From: Dulcicalothrix desertica PCC 7102
GTDB lineage: Bacteria > Cyanobacteriota > Cyanobacteriia > Cyanobacteriales > Nostocaceae
Assembly: GCF_003991905.1 (NCBI RefSeq)
Contig: NZ_RSCL01000020.1
Coordinates: 1 to 64,000 of the forward strand
DNA: 64,000 nt
Direction: 5' to 3'
In this document: one piece after another, positions 9,505-18,415 of the stretch
How positions within the stretch are numbered: position 1 is the first letter of the stretch
Layout of the letters: each line of letters opens with the position of its first letter
Program-made: the position numbers and the translations under genes
The notes under the pieces: model-generated
Told to the model about the DNA's origin: nothing
Databases searched by the model: none
Seen by the model: the letters and a program-made list of their open reading frames with translations, nothing else

Positions 9505-10686
9505 TTAATGATTAGTACGTGTTAGCCAATTTTTAGATTTTTGATAACTAGCTTGCTCGATTGTCAAATAAAATACATATGCGAAAGCTAACGATACTAT
9601 TATACCTACTGCATAAAGGGTGATTGCGAATGCAGTCGGAGACATATTGAGATTGGTGAGTAATTGCCGTAATAATGTGATTACTGGAGCGTGAGTCAGG
9701 TACCAACTGTAAGAAAAAGCACTTAATTTTATTACCCAGGTGTTCTCAAGTATTTGCAAAATAATATGTTTTTTTCGCTCACTCACAATAATTTTAGTAC
9801 AATCAATTATTAAACAAGCGGCAGCAATACCAGCAATAGACTCATATATCCAAGCTGCTATTCCTAGCTTATTCCACTCAGTTACAATTGCAATAGCTGC
9901 AAAAACAATACTTAGCTGGCCCCAAGGTAAAGAGTTTTTTAACTTAATTAAAAAAGGCGCCTGTGAGAATGTGATTTCTGCTGCCAGCATTCCGAAAGTA
10001 AATGAACCCATTAACCAAGGATGGCTTACATCCATATAACCATTGAAAAAATAGTGAGGTATCAGTCCCAGAAAAAAAGCAATTGCTATAGTTGATATCC
10101 AACCATAGCGGCGCCTAATTGGTAAAAATAACAGAGGAAACAAAAAGTAAATTTGCCATTCTAGCGACACACTCCATAATGGAATGTTAAGCATGTACGT
10201 TTGGGTATTAGTAGCGAAGTTTTGAATCAAAAGGCTATGTATAAATACGTCTACTATAGAAAAGTGAGGATAAAACATATCTTTATCTATTGTCTGCCAT
10301 TGAAAAGGTGTAAATCTCTCCAAAGCTAATATGCCTAAACTAAGCAAGCAGCAAAATAAAATTACTGCGTAATAAGCTGGTATAATTCTTCTAGCTCTAC
10401 GCTTAAAATAATCTAAAAGAGTCCCAGAAATATAACCTGCTTGAGACCTTGCCACTGGTAGCATTAGGCAGTATCCAGAGAGAACAATAAAAACTACAAC
10501 GCAAAAAGAGCCATATCTTACAAACTTTGTTGGTATAGTGATCCACGGAGGTAAATTTTCTCCTTGATATAACCATAGATGGGTAAGCAGCACATAAAAA
10601 GCGGCGATACCACGCATTCCATCTAAAAAATGAAGACGAAATTTTCGTTCATCAGAAATTTTTGTCTGAATATAATTTTCAGTCAT
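9505..10686 (-). CDS. Membrane acyltransferase-3 (OafA-like), copy 1
   Basis: A 393-residue integral membrane protein of the acyltransferase-3 family, which O-acylates sugars or other surface molecules. The signature HFLDGMRGIAAFYVLLTHLW near residues 19-38 holds the family's conserved Arg and His; FKRRARRIIPAYYAV follows near 110, with about ten hydrophobic segments to the end. It is clearly paralogous to the next gene upstream in transcription (10706-11905), sharing LSGYxLMLPVxRSQxGYIS and SVxxEWQIYFxFPL. The spacing of 19 bases suggests one operon. Confidence 0.88.
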   Translation of the reverse strand: MTENYIQTKISDERKFRLHFLDGMRGIAAFYVLLTHLWLYQGENLPPWITIPTKFVRYGSFCVVVFIVLSGYCLMLPVARSQAGYISGTLLDYFKRRARRIIPAYYAVILFCCLLSLGILALERFTPFQWQTIDKDMFYPHFSIVDVFIHSLLIQNFATNTQTYMLNIPLWSVSLEWQIYFLFPLLFLPIRRRYGWISTIAIAFFLGLIPHYFFNGYMDVSHPWLMGSFTFGMLAAEITFSQAPFLIKLKNSLPWGQLSIVFAAIAIVTEWNKLGIAAWIYESIAGIAAACLIIDCTKIIVSERKKHIILQILENTWVIKLSAFSYSWYLTHAPVITLLRQLLTNLNMSPTAFAITLYAVGIIVSLAFAYVFYLTIEQASYQKSKNWLTRTNH

Positions 10687-10705
10687 AATTTACACTCCTC
10701 AAAAA

Positions 10706-11905
10706 TCATAGTTTTTTTGTATTAGTGGGATGTTGAAAATTGGTATCTTGTAATTTCCGTTTTTGGAGGAAATTTGACATAAAGGGTTTTTCAAACAATA
10801 GGTAGAAAAGATAAGCAAAAATTAGTGATGCAATTGTACCAAATAGGTAAGATGCAGTAGCAAATGCACCAGCAGGTAATTGTAAGTTGAACAAACCATA
10901 ACGGACTAACGAAAGTATTGGCCCATGAGTTAGATATAAACTGTAAGAAATGGTTCCCAAGTCCACTGCTAAAGGATGCTCAAATATCTTTAAAATTAGA
11001 GGCGCCTTTTTACCATCAGTGATAAACTTCGTACAGTAAATAAATAGGCAAGCACTTGCTATACCAAAAAAGCTATGACCTATCCATATATGTAATCCTA
11101 GCTTCCTCCACTCAGTGATAAAAGCTACAAGATTAAACATAATACTGAGGGCACCCCAAGGTAGAGAATTTCTCATTTCAACTAATTTTGGTTTAGTCGA
11201 AAATCCAATTTCTGCCGCTGCCATTCCTAAAGCGAACACTCCAAGATACCAAGGTGAAGCTGACTCAAATAACCCATTAAATAGATATATAGGTAAGAGA
11301 CTAATCACAAAAGCTGTGATTACAGATGCAAGCAAACCAAAACGGCGCCAAACTGGTAGTAATATTAAAGGGAAAATAAAGTAAATTTGCCACTCTGTCG
11401 CAACACTCCACATTGGTGGGTTTATAGTCATGTGAGTGACAGGACTAAGATTATGAACCAATAGTAAGTGAGATAATACATCAATAAACGTAAATTTTGG
11501 AGAGAATGGCCCTTCTCCGGCAATCTCATTCCATCGAAATTCACTCACATTCTCCAGTAAAAATACTGCAAAAGCTAGTAGTAAACTAAACAATAAAGCA
11601 GCGTAGTAAGGTGGTAAAATTCGACGAGACCGACGTTTAATATAGTCAACCAAAGTGCTTGAAATATAACCACTCTGAGAACGCGATACAGGAAGCATTA
11701 AAACATAACCAGATAGAGCTATAAAAATTGCTACAGCAAATCCTCCGTATTTCAGAGTTTTTCCAAACAGTGACCAGAACAAAGGTAATGTTGCTCCCAG
11801 TTTTGGCTCAATATGGACAAGTACTACATATAAAGCAGCAAGTCCACGTAAACCATCTAAATAATGAAGACGCAACCGAGACGATTTTTCTATAGGCTTA
11901 TTCAT
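10706..11905 (-). CDS. Membrane acyltransferase-3 (OafA-like), copy 2
   Basis: A 399-residue acyltransferase-3 protein. The motif LHYLDGLRGLAALYVVLVH is at about residues 13-31, followed by IKRRSRRILPPYYAALLF and a series of membrane helices; the C-terminal tail is polar. It is a tandem paralogue of copy 1. Its start lies only 4 bases after the stop of the beta-helix acyltransferase upstream, so translation is probably coupled. The family uses a conserved His-Asp/Arg centre to move acyl groups across or at the membrane onto glycans. The divergence between copies suggests different acceptors, which is inference. Confidence 0.88.
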   Translation of the reverse strand: MNKPIEKSSRLRLHYLDGLRGLAALYVVLVHIEPKLGATLPLFWSLFGKTLKYGGFAVAIFIALSGYVLMLPVSRSQSGYISSTLVDYIKRRSRRILPPYYAALLFSLLLAFAVFLLENVSEFRWNEIAGEGPFSPKFTFIDVLSHLLLVHNLSPVTHMTINPPMWSVATEWQIYFIFPLILLPVWRRFGLLASVITAFVISLLPIYLFNGLFESASPWYLGVFALGMAAAEIGFSTKPKLVEMRNSLPWGALSIMFNLVAFITEWRKLGLHIWIGHSFFGIASACLFIYCTKFITDGKKAPLILKIFEHPLAVDLGTISYSLYLTHGPILSLVRYGLFNLQLPAGAFATASYLFGTIASLIFAYLFYLLFEKPFMSNFLQKRKLQDTNFQHPTNTKKL

Positions 11906-11909
11906 TGAT

Positions 11910-12653
11910 TTATTCTCGAACTAAATTGGTAGCTAGTACTCCAGGTTGTAAAGTTTGTTCTGCATTTGCTCGTCTATTTTTGATAACTCTTGCTGGTATA
12001 CCGACTGCAACTGAATATGGAGGAATATCCTTAGTAACAACTGAACCGGCGCCGATAACACTTCCCTTCCCGATAATGACTCCATCTAAAACAGTCACTC
12101 CATGTCCAAGCCAGCAATCGTCTTCAATGACAATTCCTTTGCGAGTAACACCTTGTAATGCGATATCTATGGTTAGGTCTGAGAAAATATGATTGTTTGC
12201 ATATATACCTGACTTTGCGGCAATCATGCAAGATTTACCAATTCTGATATTTCCTGGTCCAGCGATAGAGACATAAGGGCCGAGAAGTACATCATTATCA
12301 ATAATAATCTGAGTATCATTTAATGCCTGAAAATTTACACCTTGCTGAATTTCTACTTCTGAACCGAAAGAAATACGATTGTTCTCGTGTCCAGATGCAT
12401 CGATATGTGTTCCCCTGTGTATACGAACAAAATTTCCTATATCTATATTTTGTGTTCCAATAAATTCAACACTGTCTTGAATGTAAACTTTTTGACCAAT
12501 CTCAGCGAAAATTAAGCGATATACTGAGGTTCTAAGGTTTGAGCCAATAATTCGTAATGGAACGCTCATCAGTAAAGTTGTTACTATAATCTCTACATAA
12601 TGCTGCAATTTGCTTTTGAAGTTATTTTTCAAATTATTGTGTAAAGTATTCAT
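11910..12653 (-). CDS. Left-handed beta-helix acyltransferase, copy 1
   Basis: A 247-residue member of the hexapeptide-repeat (LbH) acetyltransferases. After a helical N-terminus (1-60), hexapeptide rungs run from about 65 to 215, with the C-terminal signature DDCWLGHGVTVLDGVIIGKG and SVVTKDIPPYSVAVGIPARV that marks the WbbJ/NodL/CysE-like O-acetyltransferases. These use acetyl-CoA and act as trimers; the catalytic His is probably in the NNHIF segment. The neighbouring gene upstream (12708-13370) is a paralogue. Placed in a glycan cluster, a role in sugar acetylation is likely. Confidence 0.87.
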   Translation of the reverse strand: MNTLHNNLKNNFKSKLQHYVEIIVTTLLMSVPLRIIGSNLRTSVYRLIFAEIGQKVYIQDSVEFIGTQNIDIGNFVRIHRGTHIDASGHENNRISFGSEVEIQQGVNFQALNDTQIIIDNDVLLGPYVSIAGPGNIRIGKSCMIAAKSGIYANNHIFSDLTIDIALQGVTRKGIVIEDDCWLGHGVTVLDGVIIGKGSVIGAGSVVTKDIPPYSVAVGIPARVIKNRRANAEQTLQPGVLATNLVRE

Positions 12654-12707
12654 GGTACATTACTCTCTTAAAATTTATTTAACTGGTTAATTTTTTGAAA
12701 ATTAATT

Positions 12708-13370
12708 TCAATATTTTTGTCTGCTTTTAATTACTCTTGCTGGTATACCTTCTGCATTGGAATAAGGTGGTATATTTTCGGTAACGACTGAGTTGGGGCT
12801 AATCACACTACCTTTACCAATAGTAACTCCGTTTAGAACAGTTACTCCATGTCCAAGCCAACATTCGTCTTCAATTATAATTTCTTTTTTAGTTACAGAA
12901 TTAAATTTAGTACTAACGTTGTTTAAAATATGATTCATAGCAAAAATTACTGAATTATCTCCAATAAAACAATCTTTACCTATTTTGATACTTCCTAATC
13001 CAATTATATAAACATCATCATCAATTAATGTACGTTCACCAATATAAATATTAGTAGATAAGAGTGCCTTAATCGTAACTCTTTTTTTCAAGATAACTCC
13101 ATCTTTTATTACAATATGGCTATTTACATCTCTAGCATCAATACAAACTCCCTCAAGAATATGTACTAATTGACTAATTTCAATACATTTTGTACCGAAA
13201 AATTTGGCGCCTTCTTGGATAAAAACATGGTTATCGATTTGTTTAAAAATACTCTTGTAAATAAAATTACGAAGCTCTAAACCTAAACAAGCGACTGGAA
13301 CGTTACCAAAACAAGTAATTAAAAATAATTCTTTCAATCTTTCAATCACTGTTTGATTTTGATACATCAT
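12708..13370 (-). CDS. Left-handed beta-helix acyltransferase, copy 2
   Basis: A 220-residue hexapeptide-repeat acyltransferase, paralogous to the next gene in the operon: both begin with a helical leader, carry IQxxxxFxGTxxIxI, and end with DECWLGHGVTVLNGVTIGKG and NIPPYSNAEGIPARVIKSR. The putative catalytic His is in the MNHIL segment near residue 140. It is the first gene of the leftward six-gene run ending with the VanZ-like protein. Upstream DNA is AT-rich and I see no clear Shine-Dalgarno. Substrate unknown. Confidence 0.87.
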   Translation of the reverse strand: MMYQNQTVIERLKELFLITCFGNVPVACLGLELRNFIYKSIFKQIDNHVFIQEGAKFFGTKCIEISQLVHILEGVCIDARDVNSHIVIKDGVILKKRVTIKALLSTNIYIGERTLIDDDVYIIGLGSIKIGKDCFIGDNSVIFAMNHILNNVSTKFNSVTKKEIIIEDECWLGHGVTVLNGVTIGKGSVISPNSVVTENIPPYSNAEGIPARVIKSRQKY

Positions 13371-13440
13371 AAATACTTAGTGACCATTTGTTGAGTAGAA
13401 TAGACTTGAATGCAATTCCTCTTGCGTGATTAAAGCAATA

Positions 13441-13752
13441 TTAAAGACTTTCTGGACAATCACCAAATTGTTCTATTAACTTATCAATTTGTTGCTGATT
13501 TGAATCTTTCCAAACTTCGCTAACATGTTTTTGCATCCAAACAGAATTGATTGTGACATTTTCGTGATACCTACAAGTTAATACTCTGTCATGAGGTGCT
13601 TCAAGTTTTTTAAGTTGAGCAGAAAATTCTCGCTTTTGACTGCCTTGCTCCCATCCTCTAGGAGTTAAATGCCACTCAGTCCACTCGTTTAAATTGCTAG
13701 ATTTCGGATAGTAAACGTTCATATGTTTTTCTTGACTACAAATTGTTGACAT
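13441..13752 (-). CDS. Small hypothetical protein
   Basis: A 103-residue soluble protein I do not recognise. It is rich in Trp, Gln, Glu and Lys (SNLNEWTEWHLTPRGWEQGS, then VLTCRYHENVTINSVWMQKH), with no membrane segment or signal. A good ribosome-binding site, AGGAAAAAGAC, directly precedes the ATG at 13752 and supports this start; an internal Met at residue 11 is the alternative. It reads in the same direction as the acyltransferase operon, about 70 bases upstream of it, but its composition gives no link to glycan chemistry. Confidence 0.65.
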   Translation of the reverse strand: MSTICSQEKHMNVYYPKSSNLNEWTEWHLTPRGWEQGSQKREFSAQLKKLEAPHDRVLTCRYHENVTINSVWMQKHVSEVWKDSNQQQIDKLIEQFGDCPESL

Positions 13753-14475
13753 GTCTTTTTCCTATAAATTAATTATCTGTTTTTAGCTTGAATCAATGAA
13801 CGGCAGTGAGTTCATTATTAAACAAGCTTTAATTAAAAAGCATGGCATAGACAATTTACGTTATTTAAAAGCTTATATATCATTGAAAAAGCACAATAAT
13901 AATTTCTCAAGATATAAGCTTAGACATGCTAAACTTCAAAGCTTATTTGCAAATATAGAACTATTATTATTATTATGATTTGACTTATTTTTACTACTTT
14001 TGCCAAATCTGAATAAAGTTCAAAATTATTACACCAATATTGAATAATTGTATAAAAAAATTAGTATCTATACGTGTATATTTTGAAGTAAACTAATTGC
14101 GTAGTAGTTACAAAATCACTCATAAGCTTACTGAACTTAGTTATTAAGCTAGTTACACACAGAAAAATACTGATTTTATTTTTACAACTTGATAACGAAA
14201 CAAGTATCTATTAATACTTAATAGTACTAATGTTAATACTAGTTACTCGTGTGGTTTTAGCGAAAAACAAACTTACACAAAAGTGTTCTCAGTAACATTG
14301 AAAGCTGTAGATTTGAATAGAAGTATGTCAATTAGACCCATTAGGCACATATTCTTTAGTTACAACTCACTTCCAAGTGCTAACTTTCTTAATTATTAAG
14401 TCAAATATTCAAATTAGCATTACTAGTCATAAAAGCTACATTTAAATGCTGATTTGATTACGTATCTTGAAATTA

Positions 14476-14604
14476 CTAAGGTGGAGTCTCGCCTACTTCA
14501 GCCAGTTCATTGAAGTTTACCATCGGCGCGAATATGTAAGCACTCCCCCGATTTCGGTGGCGCCAAAGTTGTATGTAGTTTTCAGAGGCTGTTAGTATAA
14601 TCAT
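14476..14604 (-). CDS. Short open frame, possible gene remnant
   Basis: A 42-codon minus-strand frame inside a gene-poor region. It contains NYIQLWRHRNRGSAYIF and ends LAEVGETPP. Base composition here is unlike the AT-rich flanks, and the end vaguely resembles C-termini of some cyanobacterial transposases, but this is a weak impression. There is no ribosome-binding site. It may be the 3' relic of a decayed mobile element or noise. Confidence 0.2.
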   Translation of the reverse strand: MIILTASENYIQLWRHRNRGSAYIFAPMVNFNELAEVGETPP

Positions 14605-14833
14605 AGCAATCACGGTGGGTCAGACCTTTGAGCTACCTTTATGCCCTTTAATCTGAAGATTTTACATTTATTCCTGTAGCTTACACTAACACAGACTTTT
14701 TAAAGTAAGTGTGAATTATGCAAAATATTTATAAAGCTTGTATGAAATTACATTATAACATTATATTGATTATGGCAATCTTTGATTTTCCGGTTTAATT
14801 CCATCTGCTGCAACTTGCCAAATTACGCGGAAT

Positions 14834-14911
14834 GAAACCTGGCTTCTATGCATTCATTGTCGCAGACAAATCGTTGTTTGTATTACATGATATCAACGAA
14901 AAAACCAGGTT
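14834..14911. repeat. Composite palindromic repeat element, copy A
   Basis: Starts with a degenerate GAAACCTGGCTTCT and ends with AACCAGGTTTA. In between is CATTGTCGCAGACAAATCGT, which recurs exactly at 32291-32310 inside a second element with the same ends. So these are two diverged copies of one element of about 78 bp. Confidence 0.7.
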
Positions 14912-14967
14912 TATAAAGTTTAATCTTTGGTTAATAAATTCAATAGCGTTAGTTAAAAATTGATGAA

Positions 14968-16128
14968 TTAAATTTTAAACTTCATCCCAAATAAGAAGCG
15001 TATTAAATTAAAACGTTTGATTGATTCATAAAAAATCAAAATGCTCAAGAATGAAGCTAAAGTAACAAGCATAAACTTAAATATTATATTTATATCCCAT
15101 TGAACCGCGTAAAAACCAATAGGGATAATAAAATTCATATGAACTATATAAACCGGATAAGACGCTTGATTGAAATAAACAACAAATGGATTACTCCAAT
15201 TTAGGTATTGTTTAGCGAAATTTAATAAAACAATTAGCCAACAAAAACTATTTAAGCTCAAAATTAGTTGAATTAACACATTTAGAAAAGTAAATTTATA
15301 AACTAAGTGAAACTCGCTAATATCCAAAAATGATAAAAATATTGTTAATGTCAAAACCCAAATTAATGCAAATGTATTATTTTTCTCAATTATGATTTCA
15401 ACCTGCGGATTAAATATAAATAAATAGCCGAGTATGAAAAATAGAAAATAGTAAAGAGGATTGTAATATACTAAGCAAGTAATTCTTGCTAAAGTCAATG
15501 GGATTATATATAAAAAGATTATGAATTTCGATTGATGTGATAAAGATGTTATGGCTTTTATCAAATTCTGACCGTTGCTTGTCTTTAAATAGCCAGAGAA
15601 AGGTAGAAGAATCAAAGAAAAGCCAATCAGATACAGAATAAACCATAAGTGTCCAGGTGTAAATGTACCTGTAAAACCATTAATATGTTTATAATCAATC
15701 TTGAAAAAAAGTGGGTAGTACTGCAAAAATGATATCTTGACATTCTGATGGTGATTAAGGAATGTAAAATAACCAATGGGTGGAAGTAATACAAAAATAC
15801 CGAAGATAAACGGAATCAATAATCGCTTTAACCGTTCAAAACAATATTCTTGCTTACTTCTACTATCTAAAGAATACTTTGCTGCGGCGCCTGCAATAAA
15901 AAAGAATAGTGGCATAAACCACTGATTAACAAATCTGATAAAAAACTCAAAGCTGGGATGAGTAGTATTATTCTCAAGATAATAAGAATATATAACATGA
16001 GGTTTAAAAATAAGCGCGCTATGGTAAGGAATCAGTAGTAAAGTTGCTAAAATTCTTAGCCAGTCTAAATAGTAGCGTCTTTCCTTACCTTCTTTGAGCG
16101 TAGACACAATTATACCCTGCTGCAACAA
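14968..16128 (-). CDS. Membrane acyltransferase-3 family protein
   Basis: A 386-residue polytopic membrane protein of the acyltransferase-3 superfamily, in the branch with RRYYLDWLRILATLLLIPYH at residues 17-36 (conserved Asp, Arg and His), FFFIAGAAAKYSL near 76 and the FxxERLKRLLIPFIFG segment near 98-113. About ten hydrophobic helices follow, ending with a basic tail. It is not close in sequence to the two acyltransferases at 9.5-11.9 kb and is separated from them by more than 1 kb, so it is probably an independent unit. Substrate unknown. Confidence 0.85.
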   Translation of the reverse strand: MLQQGIIVSTLKEGKERRYYLDWLRILATLLLIPYHSALIFKPHVIYSYYLENNTTHPSFEFFIRFVNQWFMPLFFFIAGAAAKYSLDSRSKQEYCFERLKRLLIPFIFGIFVLLPPIGYFTFLNHHQNVKISFLQYYPLFFKIDYKHINGFTGTFTPGHLWFILYLIGFSLILLPFSGYLKTSNGQNLIKAITSLSHQSKFIIFLYIIPLTLARITCLVYYNPLYYFLFFILGYLFIFNPQVEIIIEKNNTFALIWVLTLTIFLSFLDISEFHLVYKFTFLNVLIQLILSLNSFCWLIVLLNFAKQYLNWSNPFVVYFNQASYPVYIVHMNFIIPIGFYAVQWDINIIFKFMLVTLASFLSILIFYESIKRFNLIRFLFGMKFKI

Positions 16129-16156
16129 TATATAAACAATATATATGTTACTTCAT

Positions 16157-16294
16157 CTTGTGGAATGGGCATCCTTGCCCGTCCCAAGCATAGGGCGTTT
16201 GCGTTGACACGAGGATGAATGTTTGGTAGACGGTTGTTGTTCATATTTTTTACTTAAAATTATTGCTGCACAGGCAGGATGCCTGTGCCACAAT
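16157..16294. repeat. Two copies of the CTTGTGG...GGGCATCC repeat in opposite orientation
   Basis: CTTGTGGAATGGGCATCCTT at 16157 is a forward copy of a dispersed repeat. GGCAGGATGCCTGTGCCACAA at about 16273-16293 is a reverse, CAGGC-type copy. They flank about 80 bases between the convergent-side end of the EF-G gene and the acyltransferase start. Each copy contains a GGGCAn4GCCC-like hairpin. Confidence 0.75.
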
Positions 16295-18301
16295 CTATAC
16301 TTTACTTTGGTAGCTGGCAAATTCCATTGTGAAGGTTGCCATACCAGAGGTGATTGACCTAAGTGCGGTTGAGTAGCCAAACATTTTGAAGAGTGGAACT
16401 TCTGCTTGAATGACTGAGTACCCCTGCATTGTTTGTGACCCTAATAGCAAACCTCTTCGTGATGACAAGTCACCTTGTACTCTTCCTACATATTCGTTGG
16501 GTGTTTCTACCTCAACGTGCATGATAGGTTCGAGTAAGTGAGGGTCTGCTTGGGTGAATGCTGTTTCAAACGCTTGTTTTGCTGCCATTCGGAATGCAAA
16601 CTCGTTTGAGTCTACTTGGTGATATGAACCACCATTAAGCACTATTTTGGCGCCAACTACAGGATAACCATCTATTTTTCCAGCTTGCATAGCTTCGATA
16701 AAACCTTTTTCACAAGCTGTAATAAATGTACTAGGAATGGCGCCACCAACTACACGATTAATAAATACAAATGGTTCATCGCACGGTTCAATCCAACCAG
16801 TAACGTGAGCATATTGACCTGGCCCTCCTGATTGTTTCTTTAATCGATAGTCAAAGGTAGCTTTTTTACCAATCGTTTCGCGATAAGCAACGGCAGGTTT
16901 ACCAACATACATTTCAGCATTATACTCGCGCTTAATACGCTCAATATAAATTTCTAAGTGCAGTTCACCCATTCCTGATATTAAAGTCTCACCTGTTTCT
17001 GCATCAACACTGACGCGGAAAGTCGGGTCTTCTTTTTGGAAACGGTTGAGCGCTTTAGATAATTTATCGCTGTCTTCTTGTTTCTTGGGTACTACCGAAA
17101 GCGATATTACAGGTTCTGGAACGAACATTGCTTCTAAAGAAATAAGTGTCTCCCCGGTATAGAAAGTATCACCACTTGCACACTCAACTCCTAAAAGTGC
17201 AACAATATCCCCAGCTACAGCAATCTTTACTTCCTCACGTTTGTTAGCGTGCATTCGTAGCAATCTACCAATTTGCACCCGCTGTTTTGTACGAGCGTTG
17301 TATACTATATCACCAGGTTTTAATGTGCCAGAATAAATACGTGTGTAAGTTAATTGCCCAAATGATTCTAGTGTCAGCTTAAATGCTAACGCCACTAAAG
17401 GCGCCTCAACTTCAGCATACAGACTAATGTTGTCAGATGTCTTTACTACCTCACGCTCAACAGGAGACGGAAGATAACGTGCGACAGCATCAAGCAAGTT
17501 TTGCACACCTTTATTCTTAAACGCAGAACCAAGTAGTACAGGAACTAATTCCAGATTCTTTGTAGCATTACCAATAGTCTCCCAAATCAATTCGTTTTCA
17601 ACTTCTTCACCAGCTAAAAGCTTTTCAGTCATTGGTTCAGAAAACAGCGACAATGCATCAAGCATTTTCTCACGCGCTTCTAACGCTTCGTGCATAAGCG
17701 ATTCAGGAATTTCTGTTTTCACCCAGTTTTCACCAGCTTCACCTTCATAAAAATTTGCAATCATTTCTACAAGGTCAATAACTCCCTGGAATTCGTTTTC
17801 TTTACCAATTGGATATTGAACGAGTAACGGATTCAGTTGTAATTTATCGCGTATCGCTTGCACTACTGTAAACGGATTGGCGCCCGTTCTATCCATCTTG
17901 TTAATAAACGCAATTCTCGGTACACGATAGCGCTTCATTTGCCTATCTACCGTTATTGACTGCGACTGCACAGAGGCAACCGCACATAACACCATCACCG
18001 CACCATCTAATACACGCAGCGCACGCTCAACTTCAATAGTAAAATCAACGTGTCCAGGTGTATCTATCAGATTAATTTGGGTATCGTGCCACGTACAAGT
18101 AGTTGCAGCAGATGTAATTGTGATACCGTGTAATTTTTCTTCTGGCATGTAATCCATAGTGGCGCCTTTTCCACCACCACGTACTTCTTCGATCGCGTGA
18201 ATTCTACCCGTGTAATACAAAATTCGCTCGCTAATTGTTGTTTTACCAGAATCAATATGTGCAGAAATACCGATGTTACGGACACGGGTTCTCTTAATCA
18301 T
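16295..18301 (-). CDS. Elongation factor G paralogue
   Basis: A 668-residue translational GTPase with the EF-G domain order: GTPase domain with P-loop AHIDSGKT at 14-21, switch II DTPGH, NKMD specificity motif, then domains II to V ending SGMATFTMEFASYQSKV. The IDSGKT form of the P-loop (HVDAGKT in canonical bacterial EF-G) and the RVRNIGISAHIDSGKTT start place it nearer the spdEFG/mitochondrial EF-G1-type branch than the housekeeping one. There are no rpsL, rpsG or tufA neighbours, so this is a second copy. It may act in translocation under special conditions or in ribosome recycling; that is inference. Confidence 0.88.
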   Translation of the reverse strand: MIKRTRVRNIGISAHIDSGKTTISERILYYTGRIHAIEEVRGGGKGATMDYMPEEKLHGITITSAATTCTWHDTQINLIDTPGHVDFTIEVERALRVLDGAVMVLCAVASVQSQSITVDRQMKRYRVPRIAFINKMDRTGANPFTVVQAIRDKLQLNPLLVQYPIGKENEFQGVIDLVEMIANFYEGEAGENWVKTEIPESLMHEALEAREKMLDALSLFSEPMTEKLLAGEEVENELIWETIGNATKNLELVPVLLGSAFKNKGVQNLLDAVARYLPSPVEREVVKTSDNISLYAEVEAPLVALAFKLTLESFGQLTYTRIYSGTLKPGDIVYNARTKQRVQIGRLLRMHANKREEVKIAVAGDIVALLGVECASGDTFYTGETLISLEAMFVPEPVISLSVVPKKQEDSDKLSKALNRFQKEDPTFRVSVDAETGETLISGMGELHLEIYIERIKREYNAEMYVGKPAVAYRETIGKKATFDYRLKKQSGGPGQYAHVTGWIEPCDEPFVFINRVVGGAIPSTFITACEKGFIEAMQAGKIDGYPVVGAKIVLNGGSYHQVDSNEFAFRMAAKQAFETAFTQADPHLLEPIMHVEVETPNEYVGRVQGDLSSRRGLLLGSQTMQGYSVIQAEVPLFKMFGYSTALRSITSGMATFTMEFASYQSKV

Positions 18302-18346
18302 AACAACTTGACCTTAATTTTTTAATTTTCGCGCATTGTTGACAAT

Positions 18347-18415
18347 CTTGTGGAACAGGCATCCCTGCCTGTTTCTATATATTCTCAGGGCGGGCAAGGA
18401 TGCCCACCCCACAAG
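18347..18415. repeat. Inverted pair of CTTGTGG...GGGCATCC repeats
   Basis: A forward copy (CTTGTGGAACAGGCATCCCT, 18347-18373) and a reverse copy (GGGCAAGGATGCCCACCCCA, inside 18388-18415) lie 14 bases apart, able to pair into one long stem-loop upstream of the EF-G gene. Confidence 0.75.

Larger units (their letters stand above)
13753..14967. other. Gene-poor AT-rich stretch, 1.2 kb
   Basis: No convincing gene. A 60-codon plus-strand frame at 13796-13978 is low in complexity and lacks a ribosome-binding site. From about 14470 to 14700 the base composition changes (more GC, several short inverted repeats), and the minus strand holds a short open frame at 14476-14604, listed separately. A composite palindromic repeat sits at 14834-14911. 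The rest is AT-rich with short TTAATACT-like direct repeats and shows nothing I can name. Confidence 0.6.

Noticed and set aside
13796-13978. 60-codon plus-strand frame
   Set aside because: Low-complexity Lys/Leu/Asn composition typical of AT-rich DNA and no ribosome-binding site.
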